Assembly (NCBI GenBank): GCA_028284445.1
Contig: JANQRS010000061.1
Location: 1 to 64,000 of the forward strand
DNA length: 64,000 nucleotides
Source: Calditrichia bacterium
GTDB lineage: Bacteria > Calditrichota > Calditrichia > RBG-13-44-9 > J075
Reading direction: 5' to 3'
Below the pieces are notes generated by a model that was given only the letters and a program-made list of their open reading frames with translations, ran no database searches and had not been told where the DNA came from. Below, one piece after another: positions 1 through 8,450 of this stretch (positions within the stretch are counted from its first letter, which is position 1; the number at the start of each line of letters is the position of its first letter). Both the position numbers and the translations under genes were made by a program.

Positions 1-106
1 ATGCTGGATGCTGGATGCTGGATGCTGGATGCTGGATGCTGGATGCTGGATGCTGGATGCTGGATGCTGGATGCTGGATGCTGGATGCTGGATGTTGGAT
101 GCTGGA
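1..106. repeat. Heptanucleotide tandem repeat (ATGCTGG)n
   Basis: About fifteen head-to-tail copies of the 7-bp unit ATGCTGG run from the first base of the window to about 106, with one variant copy (ATGTTGG, 91-97). The array is cut by the window edge, so its true length is unknown. It does not sit in a supported reading frame. The same heptamer family (GATRCTN) recurs around 590-614 and at 60413-60466. Confidence 0.95.
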
Positions 107-253
107 TAGCGCGAATTACAGGCTAAAATGCGTTTAGGGGTGAGTGATCCGAGATTGTCACAACAACCTTGAAGTTCCTTGGTAATTGGTAGTACTCTGT
201 TCTGCCCCTTCGGGAAAGGGTCGATTTATGAAGCGCATGTTTTAGAAATATCA

Positions 254-376
254 TGTCGCTACGCGACAGAGGACTCCTCGGTGCACCTTAGACAGATAGC
301 AGACGCTCCATAGGAGCGAAATATTTCTGGCTTTGCAATTATAGAAAGTATCGGTGCTCTGTAGGGGCACAATGTT
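254..376. repeat. Array of small hairpins, interspersed-repeat type
   Basis: Three short stem-loops of similar design lie in this stretch: 254-268 (GTCGC, TAC loop, GCGAC), 304-318 (CGCTCC, ATA loop, GGAGCG) and 354-370 (GTGCTCT, GTA loop, GGGGCAC with G-T pairs). The second and third are followed by near-identical tails, AAATATTTCT and AATGTTTCT. The repeated stem-loop-tail design suggests a non-coding interspersed repeat rather than a gene. Apart from the heptamers, this array and the terminator at 614-672, I see nothing in 1-687; the small ORFs there lack family resemblance and good ribosome binding sites. Confidence 0.6.
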
Positions 377-585
377 TCTCCTTGTTTCGTTGTAGGCTTT
401 GATTTGGCATGCAATCCACATTGATACTTGAAGCAGCTGCGGACAGCCTGGAGATAGGGGAGTAAGAATTGGTTGGTTTAATAGTTGAATAGCGGCTGAT
501 TCCTGATTGAGAGCTGCTCAACAGGAATGTGGGCTCATTCGTTTTTTGTGGGATTGAGGCCACGTTGTGGCAGCTGTTGCGGATG

Positions 586-613
586 CCGGGATCAAGTATC
601 TAGCATCAAGTAT
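586..613 (-). repeat. Short heptamer array (GATACTT/GATGCTA)
   Basis: Read on the minus strand, about four heptamers of the GATRCTN family follow the U-tract of the terminator: GATACTT, GATGCTA, GATACTT, GATCCCG. It is a shorter relative of the arrays at the window start and at 60413-60466. Confidence 0.6.
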
Positions 614-672
614 CAAAAAACACCGTCAGCGGATTGCCAGGCGGGAGACAAACACCCGGCAATCCAGCTGAC
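614..672 (-). terminator. Rho-independent terminator of the SARP-like regulator
   Basis: Arms GTCAGCGGATTGCC (625-638) and GGCAATCCAGCTGAC (658-672) pair with one bulge and can be extended by GGCGGG/CCCG. On the minus strand the hairpin is followed at once by a run of six Ts (plus-strand A run 615-620). It lies 15 bases after the stop of the minus-strand regulator gene, so it should end that transcript. Confidence 0.85.
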
Positions 673-687
673 AGAGGAGGACAATCT

Positions 688-2055
688 TTAATTGAGGTCA
701 AAGGTGGATTCTTCGCCTTCTTCATCCGGGACATCCAAATGCTCACCATTACAGATGCGTTCGTACAAGGATACGGTTGCGCGAGTAGGCTCAACGCCCA
801 GTTCGTAATCAAGGATCTTGCGGCATTTTTGGTATTGGCGAATAGAGCGATTGCGTTGACCGATGCGATAGTAGCAGAACATCAGGCGGCGGTGGATATC
901 TTCGCGGCATTGGTCGCGTCCCAATACGCGATCGCAAAGGGTGATCGCCGTGCGCGGTTTTCCGTTGATGCTATAGAAATAGCTCAGACGGCTCAATATG
1001 AGCAAATAGGTTTCCAGCAAATTCTCTCGTTCGATTGAGCTCCAGTCGTCGTAACGGTCTTCTTCGATGAAATCACCCTTGTAAAGCGCTGTCGCTGCTT
1101 GATATTCGCTGATCATTTCGGAAATGTTGCCGAGATGGTCGAGGGATTGGCCGCGGTGCGAGTGGCGGCGAAATGCTTCGGTATCAACCCAAATATCCAG
1201 ATCCGGGTTAATGAAGTAACAGTCGTTGCGAAAGCGAATGAAGTCTTTGCCGAAATCCAGATTGCTGAAAAGCTTCCTCAGCCCGCAGAGCGCGACGTTC
1301 AGGCTGTTCTTGGCGCAGCTTAAGGTCGATTCCGGCCAGAACATATTCATAAGTTGTTCGCGGTGAATATGCCGTTTGCGGTTTGACAGCAAATAAGCGA
1401 GCAACTGCTTCCCCTTGTGACCCGGCCATTCATCAATCTGACGATTGCCGGCCTCAATTCGAAAACGCCCCAGAAAGAAGACGCGGAAATCATAAGAAGC
1501 TTCTTTTGGAGATGCATCCCTTATTTCCATACCCGGCATATCCGGAATTTCCAGAATGGCATTTTTCGCTGATTCGTCATTCTGCCCGGGAGCATTGTCA
1601 TCACTTCGCAGAGCTTCCCAAAAGCTGCTGATAACACCTCGGAACCGCTCTTCCGGAAATGCTGTTGGCGCCGGTTTGTCAACCATAATCTGACGGTTTC
1701 TTACGGCTTTGCGAATAATGTCTTCCAGCTCCTGTTTCTCGCAGGGCATTTCTACAAAATCAAGTGCCTCATGACGAAATGCGGCGAGAATAAGATCCTT
1801 GTCCGGATTCCGGGCGGTTATGACTGCCGGCATGTGTGGGAAGTTTTCTTTCAAACAGTTCAGGAATTCAAATCCGCTGACGTCAACCAGTTGATGTGCG
1901 GAAAATACCAGGGTGATTGCTTCATTACTAAGGATCTCGATTGCTTCGCTGCTGGTTGATGCAATGCGAATATCGCAGACATCGGAAAGCAAGCGCTTAA
2001 ACACCTGATGATCCTTCTTCTGTGGATTGACAATCAGTATAGTCCAAACGTGCAT
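688..2055 (-). CDS. SARP-like activator with degenerate receiver domain
   Basis: 455 aa. Residues 1-120 fold like a response-regulator receiver, but key residues are missing: the acidic pair is Asn10-Pro11, the phospho-acceptor Asp position is Ala53, and the conserved Lys before the KP turn is Met103. It is therefore unlikely to be phosphorylated in the normal way. Residues ~188-285 are an OmpR-type winged helix (motif LLAYLLSNRKRHIHREQL) and ~290-440 a bacterial transcriptional activator (BTAD) helical region, the SARP/AfsR arrangement. SARPs typically activate specialised-metabolite clusters from direct repeats. The gene points away from the fatty-amine-like operon at 3.6 kb, with one gene between. 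Start ATG has AAGGGG five bases upstream; a terminator follows the stop. That it regulates the operon is inference. Confidence 0.85.
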   Translation of the reverse strand: MHVWTILIVNPQKKDHQVFKRLLSDVCDIRIASTSSEAIEILSNEAITLVFSAHQLVDVSGFEFLNCLKENFPHMPAVITARNPDKDLILAAFRHEALDFVEMPCEKQELEDIIRKAVRNRQIMVDKPAPTAFPEERFRGVISSFWEALRSDDNAPGQNDESAKNAILEIPDMPGMEIRDASPKEASYDFRVFFLGRFRIEAGNRQIDEWPGHKGKQLLAYLLSNRKRHIHREQLMNMFWPESTLSCAKNSLNVALCGLRKLFSNLDFGKDFIRFRNDCYFINPDLDIWVDTEAFRRHSHRGQSLDHLGNISEMISEYQAATALYKGDFIEEDRYDDWSSIERENLLETYLLILSRLSYFYSINGKPRTAITLCDRVLGRDQCREDIHRRLMFCYYRIGQRNRSIRQYQKCRKILDYELGVEPTRATVSLYERICNGEHLDVPDEEGEESTFDLN

Positions 2056-2332
2056 TACTACCCCTTATTGACCCGAATCATTTAACTGACTGCAGGACGG
2101 GACACCGTAAGCCCGGGAGGGTCTACTGCGATCTATCGTAAGAGCGGTTGACAAATGTATGAGCAAAGTAAATCGAGATACGCGTGCAGTTTCCTCATCC
2201 GCAGGAGGCCGCGTGCTGGCGGCTTCCTGCAGATTCACAACTCCCAGGATCACGATGAATGATCCTGCATGGTTTTCTGCCAATATAGAGTATTCGCTTG
2301 GAGAATATTCTCAAAACGCGCGGAAATGATTG

Positions 2333-3244
2333 CTATTCGAAGTCTTCTAAATCAAAACTCAAGATTTGCATAGGGGTGATCAGGATGCTTGCATCAGGAT
2401 ATTCTCGATTGATATTGCTGACGATTTGAGATTGACTGGACGTGTTAAGATGAAGTGCAATGATTTTCTTCGGATTGATCCAACTCGCGACTGTGGCAGC
2501 CTGATCTTCATTGACAAAGCTCGGGAAAGGAGTGGCCAGAAAGAGAATATCAATTCCCTCATCTGCAAGTGGAAATTCAGCAATATTATCCTGGTCGAGC
2601 ATGTCAATATCACCGAGGTGCAGCATCTTAATCCCACCAATTGTAAAGATGTAAGCGTAATTTCGACCACATTCCCCGCAAACCGGGACGAAGTGATGCA
2701 TGTTCAATATGTCAACCTCAATGCCGCCCATGTTTGCGGAGACCCTCTGCCCGGCGCCCGGGTCTACATCAGAAATGATCTGTGAGCGAATGCTGGAATA
2801 GCCGGAATAGAGCTGCATGGCATTGCGAACGCCGGTAATCCCATAAAAACGCGTTGTTGAACTACTGCTTAAGTGGCTGCCAATGCTGCTCACGCTATAG
2901 TGATCCGTGTGATTATGTGTTACAAGGATCAAATTGACTTGATCGAAGGGGGCGTTTGCGCTTTCAGCATTGCTACGGTCGCTGCCGCTGAGCGATGTCC
3001 AGGTGTTGCTGTTGGCGCCGCGATGCAAGCCATCAACAATGATTTTGTCAGTACCGTCGGTAATCATCACCCCCTGATTACCCATATGGGTAATCGTCAC
3101 CGCACCACTGTCCGGGGTGATGTCGGGTGGGGTCTCCATATCTTCTCCCGGTCCGCCGGAATCCTGGCATGTCCAAAGAAAAGCACACAGTAATAACACG
3201 AGGCTGACTTTACTCATCGAAGAATTGAGACTAAAACGATTCAT
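2333..3244 (-). CDS. Metallo-beta-lactamase-fold lipoprotein hydrolase
   Basis: 303 aa. An N-terminal hydrophobic stretch ends at Cys26 in a lipobox-like LWTC, followed by an acidic, Pro-rich linker (27-50), so a lipid-anchored periplasmic or surface protein is likely. The mature part shows the MBL metal motif H110-x-H112-x-D114-H115 (THNHTDH), later a His-His pair (NMHHFVP), an Asp in LHLGDID and a C-terminal His (ALHLN), the ligand order of the UlaG-like / Zn-hydrolase branch. The substrate cannot be told. Start ATG is supported by AAGGAG eight bases upstream. It lies head-to-head with the acyl carrier protein operon across a 351-bp region and is in the same direction as the SARP-like gene. 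Confidence 0.85.
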   Translation of the reverse strand: MNRFSLNSSMSKVSLVLLLCAFLWTCQDSGGPGEDMETPPDITPDSGAVTITHMGNQGVMITDGTDKIIVDGLHRGANSNTWTSLSGSDRSNAESANAPFDQVNLILVTHNHTDHYSVSSIGSHLSSSSTTRFYGITGVRNAMQLYSGYSSIRSQIISDVDPGAGQRVSANMGGIEVDILNMHHFVPVCGECGRNYAYIFTIGGIKMLHLGDIDMLDQDNIAEFPLADEGIDILFLATPFPSFVNEDQAATVASWINPKKIIALHLNTSSQSQIVSNINREYPDASILITPMQILSFDLEDFE

Positions 3245-3370
3245 CGGAAAGACTCCTTTTTTGATGTCCGAATCAAATTAGTCTGCAGGCATTCCGCCTA
3301 AAATAACCTGTAAATGTGATTTCATACGGGAAATATCCCTGACGACGGCCAAATGATGTGATTTTAACAA

Positions 3371-3404
3371 ATGCGACATATGTACTAATCGATGCGACAT
3401 ATGT
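3371..3404. promoter_or_regulatory. Two 13-bp direct repeats, 21-bp period (candidate operator)
   Basis: ATGCGACATATGT occurs at 3371-3383 and again, identical, at 3392-3404. The 21-bp offset is two helical turns, so both copies face the same side of the DNA. Each contains the palindrome ACATATGT. A third partial copy, TGCGACATA, lies at 3475-3483. The site is in the 351-bp divergent region 3245-3595 between the MBL lipoprotein and the ACP operon. Spaced direct repeats are the known binding pattern of OmpR/SARP-type winged helices. Binding is not shown; the match to the neighbouring SARP-like protein is inference. I see no other gene or RNA in 3245-3595. Confidence 0.6.
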
Positions 3405-3595
3405 TCAAATTCCTCGCCGATCCCATTCCCCGGCCACACTGCCCGTCAAATCTCGCCACATCATTGCAAATCATTGCGACATACCTGAAAGATATCAGCG
3501 GCCATTTCGGCTATCTTGATCACAGTTAATTTGACAGCCGGGAAGTCGAAGAAGCTGGCTGAGGTAGATTCGAGATAATGCAAAAGGAGAAAGAG

Positions 3596-3832
3596 ATGTC
3601 GGTATTGGAGATTATCAGCAAAGAAGTGGCGGAGATTTCGCCAATGCAAACGCAGACGGTTAGCGAGGATGCACTTTTGATTCAGTATGGGCTCGATTCC
3701 GTACGAAGCATGGATTTGGTCTGCGCCCTTGAGGAGCATTTTGAGATTGAAGTGCCGGACGAAGATTTGGCAGGACTAAAGCGGATTAGCGATGTAATCA
3801 AACTGGTTGAAAATAAAATTACTGCGAACTGA
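3596..3832 (+). CDS. Acyl carrier protein
   Basis: 78 aa from the ATG at 3596, preferred over an upstream in-frame ATG (3578) because AAAGGAG sits six bases before it. The phosphopantetheine site is Ser35 in YGLDSVRSMDLV, with the usual helix-2 acidic pattern (EEHFEIEVPDEDL). The length is typical of a free-standing ACP. It is the first gene of a compact operon, 12 bp before an acyl-AMP ligase. It is probably a dedicated carrier for the acyl chain activated by that ligase rather than the housekeeping ACP, because no fab genes are nearby. Confidence 0.92.
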   Translation: MSVLEIISKEVAEISPMQTQTVSEDALLIQYGLDSVRSMDLVCALEEHFEIEVPDEDLAGLKRISDVIKLVENKITAN

Positions 3833-3844
3833 GGAGACAAGATC

Positions 3845-5539
3845 ATGCAATTCTACCAAACTTTACCACAAGCACTATCAGCTGTAGCCAATTGTACATC
3901 AGAAGATAAAGGATATGTATTCCTGGAAAACAACGGCAAAACCCACCTGACTTTCCGCTCACTCTATATCAAGGCGGGACAATTTGCAGCCCGTCTTCAG
4001 CGGCTTGGTGTCAAGCCTGGTGACCGCCTGGTTCTTGTCTTGCCGACAGGCGTTGCATTTGCTGAAGCATTCTATGGCGCGCAACTGGCTGGTGCTGTCC
4101 CCTGCGTGGTTGCCTCACCAGCGAGCGCGGCCAGCCCCGGTGACGGAATCAGCAGGGTAGCAAAGATCACTGAACATATCGAGGCAAGCTATATATTGAC
4201 GCTGGCAGCAGAAACCAGCTTGCTATCTGCAACAGATATGCCGGCCCCGGTAGTCACTATCGAAGAGGTGCATGCGATGCCGCGGCAAACGCTGAACGCC
4301 GCCGAGATCACTGAAAACGATCTGGCTTTCATCCAGGCCACTTCCGGTTCCACCGGCCGTCCGAAATGTGTAATGATCCGTCATAAAGATGTGTTGGCAA
4401 ATCTTGAGCAAATTGGCCGTTCATTGAAGGTGAATAATGATGTGGTGGTATCCTGGCTTCCGCTTTTTCATGACATGGGTCTGGTTGGTTGTTTTCTATT
4501 GACGCTGTATTGGCAGCTATCCGGTGTGTTCATGGATCAGGTTGCCTTTTTGCGGCGTCCATCCAACTGGCTTCAGGCAATTAGCGAATTTGGCGGAACA
4601 TTATCACCGGCACCTAACTTTGCCTACGCGTTGGTTGCCCGACGGGTACGAGAAAGTGAAGCGCTACAGTATGACCTGTCCAGCTGGCGTGGGGCAATGT
4701 GTGGCGCAGAACCGGTTGAAGCTGATACTTTACGCAGCTTTATCGAACGTTTCACACGCAGTGGCTTCAGTGAAGAGACTTTTGTCCCTTGCTATGGCAT
4801 GGCTGAAACCACACTGGCGGTGACCATGCATCCTGTAGGAAATCCGGTTACCGTGGATCGAATTTCCTACAAGTCTTTGACCGAGCAAGGTCTTGCAGTC
4901 CCTGCGGAATATGGAGAGGAAGGAGATCGCGTTGTGGAATTGACCAGTTGTGGTCCGACGGTTGACGGCGCTACGGTGCGCATTGTTGACGATGCCGGCG
5001 AGGCCATAGGCGAGCGGATTGTCGGGCATATTGAAATAGCAACCCCTTCACTTACCAGTGGGTATTATAACGATCCGGAAAAAACAGCTGCGGTGTTGAA
5101 GGATGGCTGGCTGCGCAGCGGTGATCTTGGCTACCTGGTAAACGGGGAGCTCTATATTGCCGGCAGGGCAAAGGAGTTAATTATCATTCGTGGGCAGAAA
5201 TTCATGCCCGCTGATTTTGAACAGGCTGCAGCGCAGGTTGAAGGCGTATCTCGCGGCCGCGTTGTTGCTTTCGGTGTCAAGGATCCGATCCTCGCGACAG
5301 AAGGCCTCTACCTGGTATGTGAGTCACCGGCCAGGCCCGGCGCGGACCTGAATGCGCTTCGGCAAAAGGTGACGGAAATGGTTGCGGAAGCCACCGGCGT
5401 TTATCCCACCCATGTTGGCATCGTGCCGAGGAATATGGTGCCACGTACAACCAGCGGCAAATTGCAACGCGGACGTGCACGTCAACTCTATCTGGCTTAT
5501 TTGGAAAGCATGAATCTTAGTGAGAGGGAAGGAGCCTAA
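3845..5539 (+). CDS. Fatty-acyl-AMP ligase (ACP-loading)
   Basis: 564 aa adenylate-forming enzyme. The ATP-binding P-loop SGSTGRPK is near residues 166-174, the FAAL-like stretch SWLPLFHDMGL near 200, YGMAETT near 318, the SGDLGYL hinge at ~424 and the C-terminal catalytic-lysine motif TSGKLQRGRAR near 538. The motif wording (SWLPLFHDMG, PNFAYALVARR) is that of fatty-acyl-AMP ligases, which pass the acyl-adenylate to a carrier-protein phosphopantetheine instead of CoA. The ACP gene 12 bp upstream fits this. Start ATG follows GAGGAG. It ends one base before the start of the aminotransferase-reductase. A CoA ligase is the alternative; distinguishing the two needs the FAAL-specific insertion to be checked in an alignment. 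Confidence 0.88.
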   Translation: MQFYQTLPQALSAVANCTSEDKGYVFLENNGKTHLTFRSLYIKAGQFAARLQRLGVKPGDRLVLVLPTGVAFAEAFYGAQLAGAVPCVVASPASAASPGDGISRVAKITEHIEASYILTLAAETSLLSATDMPAPVVTIEEVHAMPRQTLNAAEITENDLAFIQATSGSTGRPKCVMIRHKDVLANLEQIGRSLKVNNDVVVSWLPLFHDMGLVGCFLLTLYWQLSGVFMDQVAFLRRPSNWLQAISEFGGTLSPAPNFAYALVARRVRESEALQYDLSSWRGAMCGAEPVEADTLRSFIERFTRSGFSEETFVPCYGMAETTLAVTMHPVGNPVTVDRISYKSLTEQGLAVPAEYGEEGDRVVELTSCGPTVDGATVRIVDDAGEAIGERIVGHIEIATPSLTSGYYNDPEKTAAVLKDGWLRSGDLGYLVNGELYIAGRAKELIIIRGQKFMPADFEQAAAQVEGVSRGRVVAFGVKDPILATEGLYLVCESPARPGADLNALRQKVTEMVAEATGVYPTHVGIVPRNMVPRTTSGKLQRGRARQLYLAYLESMNLSEREGA

Positions 5540-5540
5540 G

Positions 5541-8450
5541 ATGTTGAAGCAGTTGGAACTAGAAAAAAATACCGATGGCAAGCAGCGTTTTGCCGAAAAT
5601 GTCCGGCCTTATCTCGCCAATATGCTCGAGGCAATTGGACTGAACGTTGTTTACGAGCGGGCAGAGGGCGACTACCTGTTTTATCAGAACGAAGAGGGAG
5701 AAGAACAAGCCGTGCTCGACATGCTCGGCGGTTACGGCGTGACGCTTTTTGGACATAATCATCCCCATTTGGTGGAAACCGCCTGCCGGGTACTCAAGCA
5801 AGGTCGTCCTTTTGCTGCCCAGGCCAGCTCGCGGGGTTACGCAGGATTGCTCGGTGGCCGCCTTTCTGATTTGCTCGAGGCAAGCAGCGGGGAGGCTTAT
5901 ATCGCCACCTTTACCAATAGCGGGACCGAAGCGGTAGAAGCGGCGATAAAGCACGCCGAACTGGAGGCAAGGGCGCAAATTGATGTGCTGCTGAATGATC
6001 TTGAAAAGGCGCATCGTCGCATTGCAGATGCGGCCAATCAGCAGGAATTGTTGATAGAGGAAGATGTGGAAGCTGCGGTTGAAGCACTGACTGGCTTAAG
6101 CATTATAGATGATATCGACGCAGTGCTGGCAGCTCTGGCCGACGCGAATCACAAAGCCTTATTGGAGCGATTTTGCTTTCTGGCTGTTGAGGGCGCATTT
6201 CACGGTAAGACCAGCGGCTCTCTGCAATTGACCTATAATGAAGAGCTACGAAATCCCTGGGAGCGAATTGGTATTCCGGTTGAATTTGTCCCGGCTAATG
6301 ATGTTGCGGCCCTGAAAGCGGTGGTGGCCAGCCAACGGATCAGTTATCATGCATTGGTGATTGAAGATTCAGGGCAGCTGCAGCTGGAAACGCGCACCTG
6401 GTCCGCCATCTCCGGATGCTTTGCCGAGCCAATCCAGGGTGAAGGCGGTATTCACGAGCTAAGCGATGCCTATCTTCAGGCCTTGCGCGACACCGCAGAT
6501 TGCGAATGCTATCCATTGATTTTCGATGAAATCCAAAGCGGCATGGGGCGAAGTGGTGAGTTCCTGGCATCAGAGAAATCCGGGGTTGCGGCTGACTATT
6601 ACATTTTTTCCAAAGCACTGGGCGGTGGTCTCGCAAAAATTGGCGCTCTTGTGATTGTTGATCGGCGCTACCAGCCGCGCTTCGGATATATCCACACGTC
6701 CACTTTCGCTGATGATGACTTCTCTGCAGCTATTGCCCTGGATGCACTGGACTTGCTCTTTGCTGATGACGCTCAGCTAATGACCGATATCAGCAAAAAG
6801 GGCGCTTATTTGCTGGAGAGGCTGCGCGAGATACAAGTGCGTTTTCCGACGGTGATTGCCGGGGTGCGCGGTCGCGGACTCATGATTGGCGTTGAGTTGG
6901 CAGATCTCGATGTGGCGGATAAGATGCCCCTGTTGCGGGTGCTGTCGCAGCAGAATTTGCTTGGCTTCCTGCTCTGCGGCTATTTCCTGCACGAATCGGA
7001 AATTCGCATTGCACCGGCTCTGTCGTCACATCGAACCATTCGCCTGGAGCCCTCGGCATTGATCAGCTATGAAGACCTCGATCGCTTCTGCGAGGCCTTG
7101 GAGACAGCTGCGGCAGCAATCGCCGGCAATGATACCCATAACCTGGTGCGCTTTTTGGTTGGACGCAATGAACCGACCACTGCGGCCTTGCATAAGCCTC
7201 TAGCTGTTGATTCTAACGTCTTGAGTGCCTGTGAAAAACATGTCGCATTCCTTGGCCATTTTGTTACCTCATTGGATCTGCTGAATTGGGATCCGTCATT
7301 GGCCCCAATGTCTCCGGCTGAATGTCATCAGCTGCTGGAGCGCACCCAGAATATTCTTAAGCCATTTGTGGTGAACAGTCAGGTGGTTCACAGCGATACC
7401 GGCACAAACGTTCAGATAGATATTTTGGGTATTCCCTACACTGCCGCGCAGATGATGGAGCGGGTTCGCGCAGGAAAAGCGGAAGTGGTTTTGGCCTCCA
7501 TTCGCCAGGCAGTAGATCTCGCTCGAGAGCGTGGTTGCACAATGATGTCGTTCGGCGGCTATACCTCCATCGTTAGTGCCAATTGCACCCTTCTGGAAGC
7601 GCATGATATCGGGCTAACCAGCGGCAACTCTCTCACGGCCGCCGCGGCAATTGAAGCCATTCACGTCAGCGCAAGGGGGCGTCAAATTGACTTGCGCAAT
7701 GCCACTCTCGGGGTGGTTGGTGCAACCGGCAATATTGGCAAAGTGCTGGTAGAGATTGAAGCCGGCTATGTTGGGCGCCTGGTGCTTGTTGGACGTCGTG
7801 GCAGCCGGCGCCGCCTGAGCAAGCTCGCGGACAAGATTTATGCCGGGATTTGGCAGCAGATTCGCGACGAGCATGTTTGCAGCGGTCTGGCGACGCGCAT
7901 TGCCTGCAGTCGCGCTTTTGAGACGCTGGATCAGCAGGGAAGAGGCCATATCGATGGCCCGCTGCTGCGAGAAGCAATCGATGAGCAGTATGGGTGTCAG
8001 GCACCAATCACGGTGACAACCGAAATGAGCCGCCTTCGCGAATGCGATTTAATCATCAGCGCTACGAATGCTCCCGAACCGCTGATCCATTGCGAACACC
8101 TCGGGCCGCAACCGGTGGTCATCTGCGACGTTGCTGTTCCCGGTGATGTCGCAATGGAGGTGCAGGCCTTGCGCAACAATGTGGATGTCATCAAAGGCGG
8201 AGTGGTCGAATATCCATCCGGTCAATCCATTTCCATACCGGGGATGACCTTGCCGGATGGCCAGGCTTATGCTTGCCTGACAGAGGCCGTGCTCCTGGGG
8301 CTCGACAGTATTGATTCTCACTTCTCATACGGTCATATCAATGTTGAAAAGGTGAAGCAAATAGGTGACATAGCTCGTAAACATGGATTCAGAATCATCG
8401 CAAAAGCAAAATTGCAGGATACCAAAAATGGCACAACTATTGATGAATAA
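5541..8450 (+). CDS. Class-III aminotransferase fused to long-chain acyl-ACP reductase
   Basis: 969 aa from ATG 5541 (GGAAGGAG six bases upstream; an earlier in-frame start lies inside the ligase gene). Residues ~1-545 are a class-III PLP aminotransferase: GHNHP near 75, GTEAVEAAIKHAE near 135, then an unusual ~75-residue helical insertion, VEGAFHGKT, IFDEIQSGMGRSG, and the PLP lysine Lys358 in FSKALGGG. Residues ~565-969 match cyanobacterial acyl-ACP reductase (AAR) over its length: SFGGYTSIV, TSGNSLTA, the NAD(P) loop VVGATGNIG (~725-733), the catalytic Cys912 in YACLTEAVLL (the counterpart of Synechococcus AAR Cys294) and the C-terminal VEKVKQIGDIARKHGF. The logic is reductive release of an acyl-ACP as aldehyde, then transamination to a primary amine. 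TamH of tambjamine synthesis joins the same two activities. The product is inferred. Confidence 0.88.
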   Translation: MLKQLELEKNTDGKQRFAENVRPYLANMLEAIGLNVVYERAEGDYLFYQNEEGEEQAVLDMLGGYGVTLFGHNHPHLVETACRVLKQGRPFAAQASSRGYAGLLGGRLSDLLEASSGEAYIATFTNSGTEAVEAAIKHAELEARAQIDVLLNDLEKAHRRIADAANQQELLIEEDVEAAVEALTGLSIIDDIDAVLAALADANHKALLERFCFLAVEGAFHGKTSGSLQLTYNEELRNPWERIGIPVEFVPANDVAALKAVVASQRISYHALVIEDSGQLQLETRTWSAISGCFAEPIQGEGGIHELSDAYLQALRDTADCECYPLIFDEIQSGMGRSGEFLASEKSGVAADYYIFSKALGGGLAKIGALVIVDRRYQPRFGYIHTSTFADDDFSAAIALDALDLLFADDAQLMTDISKKGAYLLERLREIQVRFPTVIAGVRGRGLMIGVELADLDVADKMPLLRVLSQQNLLGFLLCGYFLHESEIRIAPALSSHRTIRLEPSALISYEDLDRFCEALETAAAAIAGNDTHNLVRFLVGRNEPTTAALHKPLAVDSNVLSACEKHVAFLGHFVTSLDLLNWDPSLAPMSPAECHQLLERTQNILKPFVVNSQVVHSDTGTNVQIDILGIPYTAAQMMERVRAGKAEVVLASIRQAVDLARERGCTMMSFGGYTSIVSANCTLLEAHDIGLTSGNSLTAAAAIEAIHVSARGRQIDLRNATLGVVGATGNIGKVLVEIEAGYVGRLVLVGRRGSRRRLSKLADKIYAGIWQQIRDEHVCSGLATRIACSRAFETLDQQGRGHIDGPLLREAIDEQYGCQAPITVTTEMSRLRECDLIISATNAPEPLIHCEHLGPQPVVICDVAVPGDVAMEVQALRNNVDVIKGGVVEYPSGQSISIPGMTLPDGQAYACLTEAVLLGLDSIDSHFSYGHINVEKVKQIGDIARKHGFRIIAKAKLQDTKNGTTIDE

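Noticed and set aside
1..106. CRISPR-like array
   Set aside because: Seven-base units with no spacers and no cas genes; a simple tandem repeat.
634..1038. 134-codon plus-strand ORF
   Set aside because: Antisense to the C-terminal part of the SARP-like regulator, without family resemblance.
2065..2283. 72-codon minus-strand ORF between the regulator and the MBL gene
   Set aside because: No recognisable family, no ribosome site, biased composition; the 277-bp gap is more likely a leader or promoter region.
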